Made by a program: the position numbers and the translations under genes. From contig JBGUPU010000062.1 of assembly GCA_045130475.1 (NCBI GenBank), positions 37,111-101,110 on the forward strand: DNA of 64,000 bases, given 5' to 3'. The notes beneath the pieces are model-generated. The model worked only from the letters and a program-made list of their open reading frames with translations, had not been told where the DNA came from and ran no database searches. Positions within the stretch are counted from its first letter, which is position 1. Each line of letters starts with the position of its first letter. Source of the DNA: CAG-791 sp045130475. GTDB taxonomy: Bacteria > Bacillota > Clostridia > Lachnospirales > Lachnospiraceae. Shown here piece after piece: positions 61,022-64,000 of the stretch.

Positions 61022-61125
61022 AGATGCCTCTTTCCGCAGCAAACGCCGCTGTTATATCATTTATTATGCAGATTACCGGTTTTCCTTTTGTTAAAGCTAT
61101 CACAGCCGGCCTTCCGCACAACTTC

Positions 61126-61134
61126 ATTATATCA
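61126..61134 (-). promoter_or_regulatory. Extended -10 promoter of hpf
   Basis: TGATATAAT reads on the minus strand about 105 bases before the hpf start codon. A -35 is not obvious, so the extended TG probably compensates. Confidence 0.5.
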
Positions 61135-61251
61135 TAACAGCAACGGATTTTGCACAATTATTGCATCTCTTTTGCCAAATTCGACCCTCTGTTTATATAA
61201 TATACACAAACATCTATAAAAGAACAGCAAGTTTTTACCTGTATTTTGCAC

Positions 61252-61287
61252 AAAAAAACAGACAGCCGGAATCTTCCGGCTGTCTGT
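61252..61287 (-). terminator. Intrinsic terminator of the NlpC/P60 gene
   Basis: A 13-bp perfect stem (ACAGACAGCCGGA with TCCGGCTGTCTGT), loop of 4 bases, followed on the minus strand by seven T residues. Confidence 0.9.
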
Positions 61288-61383
61288 ATGTCTAAATCGA
61301 ACTTTTCAACCAAGACAATGCCATTTGAACAGCAGATTCTTTTATAAACAGGGTTCAATAATTGTATCCCTTCCTGCGGCAGA

Positions 61384-62898
61384 TCAATTGAACAGTCTGC
61401 GGATACAAACGATATGCATGAAGTTTGCCCTGGAAGTAGTGATCCCGTGGTGCTCATCCTGTGCGTGCACGATCATACCGTCGCCCATGTACAGTGCAAC
61501 ATGGCCGTTGTAACATACGATGTCTCCGGCGCGTGCCTCATCCAGAGAGGCAACCGGGGAACCGACACTGCGGTCGGACACATCGTAATGAGGAAGGCGG
61601 AAACCAAAGTTTCCGTAAACCGCCATGACGAAACCGGAACAGTCCGCACCGTGGGTCAGGCTTGAGCCGCCCCATACATAGGGATTTCCGATAAACTGTG
61701 TTGCAAATTCAATAACTGCCTGTCCGGATTCCGCGCCGGCCTGGCTCACCGCCACCTGGGCGACATCCGCCTGTGCTGCAGCTGCATCTGCCGCGCGAAG
61801 CGCAACCTCAACGACTGCAGTAGCTGTCTCTTCATCTCCTGCGGCAGCAATGTCCGCTCTGGTCTGTGCGAGCTGAACAACAGCATCAGCCTTATCTGCC
61901 TTGCGCTGCTCATAATCCGCGCGCTCCTTGACGTTGGAATTGCTGATCCGGTCAACTTCTTCCTTTGCAGACTCTGCTACAGGATACGCCATACTGAGTG
62001 TGACCTCAGAAGAAGGAATGAAGCCTTCGCCGTTCTCGGTGAGGATTCCCAGCCATCCGTCTTCACTCTCAGTCACTTCATACTGATCACCAGCCTGTGC
62101 TTCGCTGATAATCTTGGAATAATCCGTGCTGTCCTGATAGATCCCTGATTCACTTTCCTCATTGATTGTCGCAACCGGTGTGCTGACAATTTCAGAGAGA
62201 GCCCTGGCCTCAGTGCCTTCAACCAGGTATTCATTCATAACATATCCGACAACGTTGCCGGAACGGATCTTTGTCCAGCGGTCATCTTCTTTGCGAAGTT
62301 CGATTGCAAGGTCATTGCTGTACATCTTGCCGAGAACTTCGCTTCCCAAGGAGGGATCCTTATGAATGTTCAGATAAACATTCGGAGAAGCAACAACAAT
62401 ATTTTTATCCCCTGCAGCCTCTGCCAGTGCAGGAGCCGAATTCTCTGTCTTCTCAAAAGCAGGGGCTTCAAGCGCTACCTGTTCCTCAAGAACACTATTA
62501 ACGGAATTCTCCTTTGCAAACGAAACAGAAAGCTCAGGAAGCACTGCCGCATTGTAGTCCTGTACGGCATTCGCGTAAAGATCAGCCTTTTCTTCATTTG
62601 CAGCCATGGGGATCATGACATCCGGTGTGTCATCTTCCGCTGCAATCTCTGTATCAAGTGCCGCAACATTTGCAGCCTCTACATTTTCCCCGAAATCTTC
62701 AGAGCTCTGCGAAGTCCCCAGGAACTGCTCAACAGTACCTTTTCCGCTGGTTTCTTCAATCTGTCCGTTTTCCAGAGTATTTGCAAGGGAAAGACTTTCC
62801 TCCGCTGTCTCACCTGCCAGAACCGGCATTCCGGTCATAGATGCAATTGCTGCAGCTGAAAGCATCCCAGATAACAACTTGACTCTTTTAAACTCCAT
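61384..62898 (-). CDS. Secreted NlpC/P60 endopeptidase with SH3 domains
   Basis: This 504-residue peptidoglycan hydrolase has a signal peptide (about 1-28, VLAGETAEE cleavage region), an Asp/Glu-rich spacer (to about 150), two bacterial SH3 domains (about 170-230 and 245-300), an Ala/Gln-rich helical linker (about 310-395) and a C-terminal NlpC/P60 domain with Cys420 (ADCSGF), His466 (NGHVALYMG) and His478 (VHAQDEHHG). It cleaves D-Glu-diamino-acid bonds in stem peptides. GGAGG precedes the ATG. A strong promoter lies at 62982-63010 with a WalR-like repeat just downstream. Confidence 0.95.
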   Translation of the reverse strand: MEFKRVKLLSGMLSAAAIASMTGMPVLAGETAEESLSLANTLENGQIEETSGKGTVEQFLGTSQSSEDFGENVEAANVAALDTEIAAEDDTPDVMIPMAANEEKADLYANAVQDYNAAVLPELSVSFAKENSVNSVLEEQVALEAPAFEKTENSAPALAEAAGDKNIVVASPNVYLNIHKDPSLGSEVLGKMYSNDLAIELRKEDDRWTKIRSGNVVGYVMNEYLVEGTEARALSEIVSTPVATINEESESGIYQDSTDYSKIISEAQAGDQYEVTESEDGWLGILTENGEGFIPSSEVTLSMAYPVAESAKEEVDRISNSNVKERADYEQRKADKADAVVQLAQTRADIAAAGDEETATAVVEVALRAADAAAAQADVAQVAVSQAGAESGQAVIEFATQFIGNPYVWGGSSLTHGADCSGFVMAVYGNFGFRLPHYDVSDRSVGSPVASLDEARAGDIVCYNGHVALYMGDGMIVHAQDEHHGITTSRANFMHIVCIRRLFN

Positions 62899-62956
62899 CG
62901 TTCCTCCGATTTTATTAAAAATTTATAAGCTATTTAATTACATAAATTTCTTTTTT

Positions 62957-62973
62957 GTTACAAATTTGTTACA
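62957..62973 (-). promoter_or_regulatory. WalR-box-like direct repeat in the NlpC/P60 leader
   Basis: On the minus strand TGTAAC-AAATT-TGTAAC matches the published WalR consensus TGTWAH-N5-TGTWAH at every position. It lies just downstream of the -10, around the start site, a position that would suit repression by the WalRK two-component system. Confidence 0.6.
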
Positions 62974-62981
62974 CAACGGTA

Positions 62982-63010
62982 ACTATACCAGATATGTCCA
63001 AATCTGTCAA
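62982..63010 (-). promoter_or_regulatory. Promoter of the NlpC/P60 gene
   Basis: TTGACA (63010-63005) and TATAGT (62987-62982) on the minus strand are spaced 17 bases apart. The predicted leader is about 75 bases long. Confidence 0.85.
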
Positions 63011-63176
63011 GCCAACTACCAGAATGGTGCCTTTCACACACTTTTTTGAGCTAAAATCTTTTCTTATTTCAACAAATACATTCATTATTACGTCAATTTT
63101 CTCTGTTTCAATACAAAAAAACTGTGCTATTTGTCAAAAAACGGCCTCTGTTTCATAATTTTTCTGTCCAAAGCAC

Positions 63177-63220
63177 AAAAAAATACCCAAAAAATGCATT
63201 TCCACATTTTTTGGGTATTT
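63177..63220 (-). terminator. Terminator of the tRNA (and rRNA) transcript
   Basis: A 16-bp perfect stem (AAATACCCAAAAAATG with its complement) is followed on the minus strand by a T-run, directly after tRNA-Leu. It ends the 23S-tRNA transcription unit. Confidence 0.9.
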
Positions 63221-63222
63221 CA

Positions 63223-63308
63223 TGCCGGCAGTCGGGGTCGAACCGACACTCGATTTAAGTCGAACGGGATTTTAAGTCCCGCGCGTCTGCCAATTCCGCC
63301 ATGCCGGC
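63223..63308 (-). tRNA. tRNA-Leu (anticodon TAA)
   Basis: An 86-base class II tRNA with a long variable arm. The acceptor stem GCCGGCA pairs with TGCCGGC, the anticodon stem GGGAC...ATCCC encloses loop CTTAAAA with TAA, the T-arm has GGTTCGACC and the discriminator is A. Confidence 0.95.
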
Positions 63309-63385
63309 ATAATCAGCATTCATAATAAAGTATACTAACAGATCCAGGATCCGGAAAGCATATTCTATTACAATATAAAACTGAG

Positions 63386-63459
63386 TGGATCCTCGGGGAC
63401 TCGAACCCGGGACCGACCGGTTATGAGCCGGTTGCTCTAACCAACTGAGCTAAGGATCC
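63386..63459 (-). tRNA. tRNA with CAT anticodon (elongator Met or Ile2)
   Basis: Acceptor GGATCCT pairs with AGGATCC, the anticodon loop CTCATAA holds CAT, and the T-arm has GGTTCGAGTCC. The loop occurs in both elongator Met and lysidine-modified Ile2 tRNAs, so identity is left open. Initiator tRNA is excluded because the first acceptor pair is intact. Confidence 0.9.
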
Positions 63460-63487
63460 GAAATTCATTACATATACAGTAATGAAA

Positions 63488-63559
63488 TGACTCCGACGGG
63501 AATCGAACCCGTGTTACCGCCGTGAAAGGGCGATGTCTTAACCTCTTGACCACGGAGCC
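63488..63559 (-). tRNA. tRNA-Glu (anticodon TTC)
   Basis: Acceptor GGCTCCG pairs with CGGAGTC (one G-T pair), the anticodon loop CTTTCAC contains TTC, and the T-arm has GGTTCGATTCC. The discriminator is A. Confidence 0.95.
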
Positions 63560-63678
63560 GGATATATAATCTGCTAAGACGCTTTTCCTCAAAGATCAAC
63601 ATACAAGATCGATAAGGAATCCGACAATAAATAATATAAAACAAAATGCGGCAGAAAACAACACCTGCCGCATTCAAG

Positions 63679-63750
63679 CGCCTCGAGCAGGGCTCGAACC
63701 TGCAACACCGCGGTTAACAGCCGCGTGCTCTACCATTGAGCTATCAAGGC
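63679..63750 (-). tRNA. tRNA-Asn (anticodon GTT)
   Basis: Acceptor GCCTTGA pairs with TCGAGGC, the anticodon loop CTGTTAA contains GTT, and the T-arm has GGTTCGAGCC. The discriminator G is as expected for Asn. It is the first tRNA after the 23S gene. Confidence 0.93.
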
Positions 63751-63795
63751 ATTTATACAATCATGTTCTGAAAGTTTTACGTGCAGAATCTTCTA

Positions 63796-63820
63796 AAAAA
63801 AGATGCCGCAGCATCTTTTT
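63796..63820. other. Hairpin between 23S rRNA and tRNA-Asn
   Basis: AAAAAGATGC and GCATCTTTTT form a stem with a 4-base loop and a T-run on the minus strand. It looks like an intrinsic terminator, but no promoter is visible between it and tRNA-Asn, so read-through or a processing role is likely. Confidence 0.6.
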
Positions 63821-63921
63821 CTTCATACCTTCAAAACTGAATAAGAGAAGGGCACATCTCACAACTGAGCAGTGTCGCTTATGCAAGACCGACAGCCGGC
63901 TGTTCAGCCAGCGATCGAACT

Positions 63922-64000
63922 TGAGGATAAGCAACCGACCTATTAGTACGCGTCAGCTCCATACGTTGCCGTACTTCCACCTCGCGCCTATCCACCTCGT
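63922..64000 (-). rRNA. 23S rRNA (3' end only)
   Basis: The minus strand reads GAGCTGACGCGTACTAATAG then GTCGGTTGCTTATCC, the conserved 3' terminus of bacterial 23S rRNA (compare the ACTAAT-GGTCGAGG motif). The gene continues beyond the window. The 3' boundary is approximate. Confidence 0.88.

Larger units (their letters stand above)
61022..61383. other. Intergenic region between hpf and the NlpC/P60 gene
   Basis: This 362-base gap holds the hpf leader and promoter (extended -10 TGATATAAT at 61134-61126 on the minus strand) and the terminator of the NlpC/P60 gene at 61252-61287. No gene was seen. Confidence 0.6.
62899..63176. other. AT-rich leader and promoter region of the NlpC/P60 gene
   Basis: This gap contains the promoter at 62982-63010, the TGTAAC direct repeat at 62957-62973 and, further up, AT-rich sequence without genes. 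I looked for a c-di-AMP (ydaO) riboswitch, which often precedes such hydrolases in clostridia, and did not see its conserved elements. Confidence 0.5.

Noticed and set aside
62899..63176. c-di-AMP (ydaO) riboswitch upstream of the NlpC/P60 gene
   Set aside because: Expected from other clostridia, but the conserved purine-rich core and stems are absent; the promoter is only about 75 bases before the gene.

Overview
The window looks like a chromosomal segment of an anaerobic, Gram-positive, butyrate-type Clostridium relative, most likely a Lachnospiraceae member. The basis is a DUF4364 protein, a long-linker Rho, NrdG, hbd with etfBA, long-form HPF, an LtaS-type sulfatase-fold enzyme, an NlpC/P60 hydrolase and Firmicutes-like tRNAs and promoters. 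No CRISPR array, phage, insertion sequence or integrase was seen. Nearly all genes lie on the minus strand.

Layout from left to right: 1-8.5 kb holds housekeeping genes: the 5' part of rho, a DUF4364 gene, rarA, an LtaS-like phosphoglycerol transferase, an rsmF-type rRNA methyltransferase and nrdG. 8.5-27 kb is a long minus-strand surface-polysaccharide operon. It starts at rfbB-rfbD and runs through two GT2 enzymes, DUF2304, rfbC, a MORN-repeat protein, a DUF2142 membrane protein, glf, two more GT2 enzymes, two tandem ATP-grasp ligases, a Wzx-type flippase and a YfhO-type membrane protein, to nrdG. 27-39.6 kb is a second polysaccharide block: a plus-strand RgpF-like gene, then a minus-strand operon of lipid kinase, DUF2142, GT2, licD, an ispD/tarI-like cytidylyltransferase, an SDR, a second RgpF-like gene and a second flippase. 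Together they predict a rhamnose- and galactofuranose-containing polymer with a CDP-linked or LicD-transferred substituent. No rfbA, initiating phosphoglycosyltransferase or recognisable Wzy polymerase is visible.

39.9-51 kb carries a secreted GH114-type glycosidase and a four-gene cassette: PP2C phosphatase, transmembrane Ser/Thr kinase, a small membrane protein, and a 2342-residue membrane-anchored protein made of many Ig-like D-x-x-G-N repeats. This cassette is the best candidate for an undescribed system: a reversible phosphorylation switch genetically coupled to a giant surface protein.

51-64 kb holds two NUDIX hydrolases, an L,D-transpeptidase with a duplicated acidic tail, an orphan LacI regulator, tRNA-Arg(ACG) followed by a strongly palindromic intergenic element, ybaK, etfA, etfB, hbd, hpf, an NlpC/P60 hydrolase with a WalR-box-like repeat in its leader, and a tRNA cluster (Leu, CAT-anticodon, Glu, Asn) lying directly downstream of a 23S rRNA 3' end with no 5S gene between.

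Start sites were chosen by Shine-Dalgarno spacing and family alignment from memory. No similarity searches were run.
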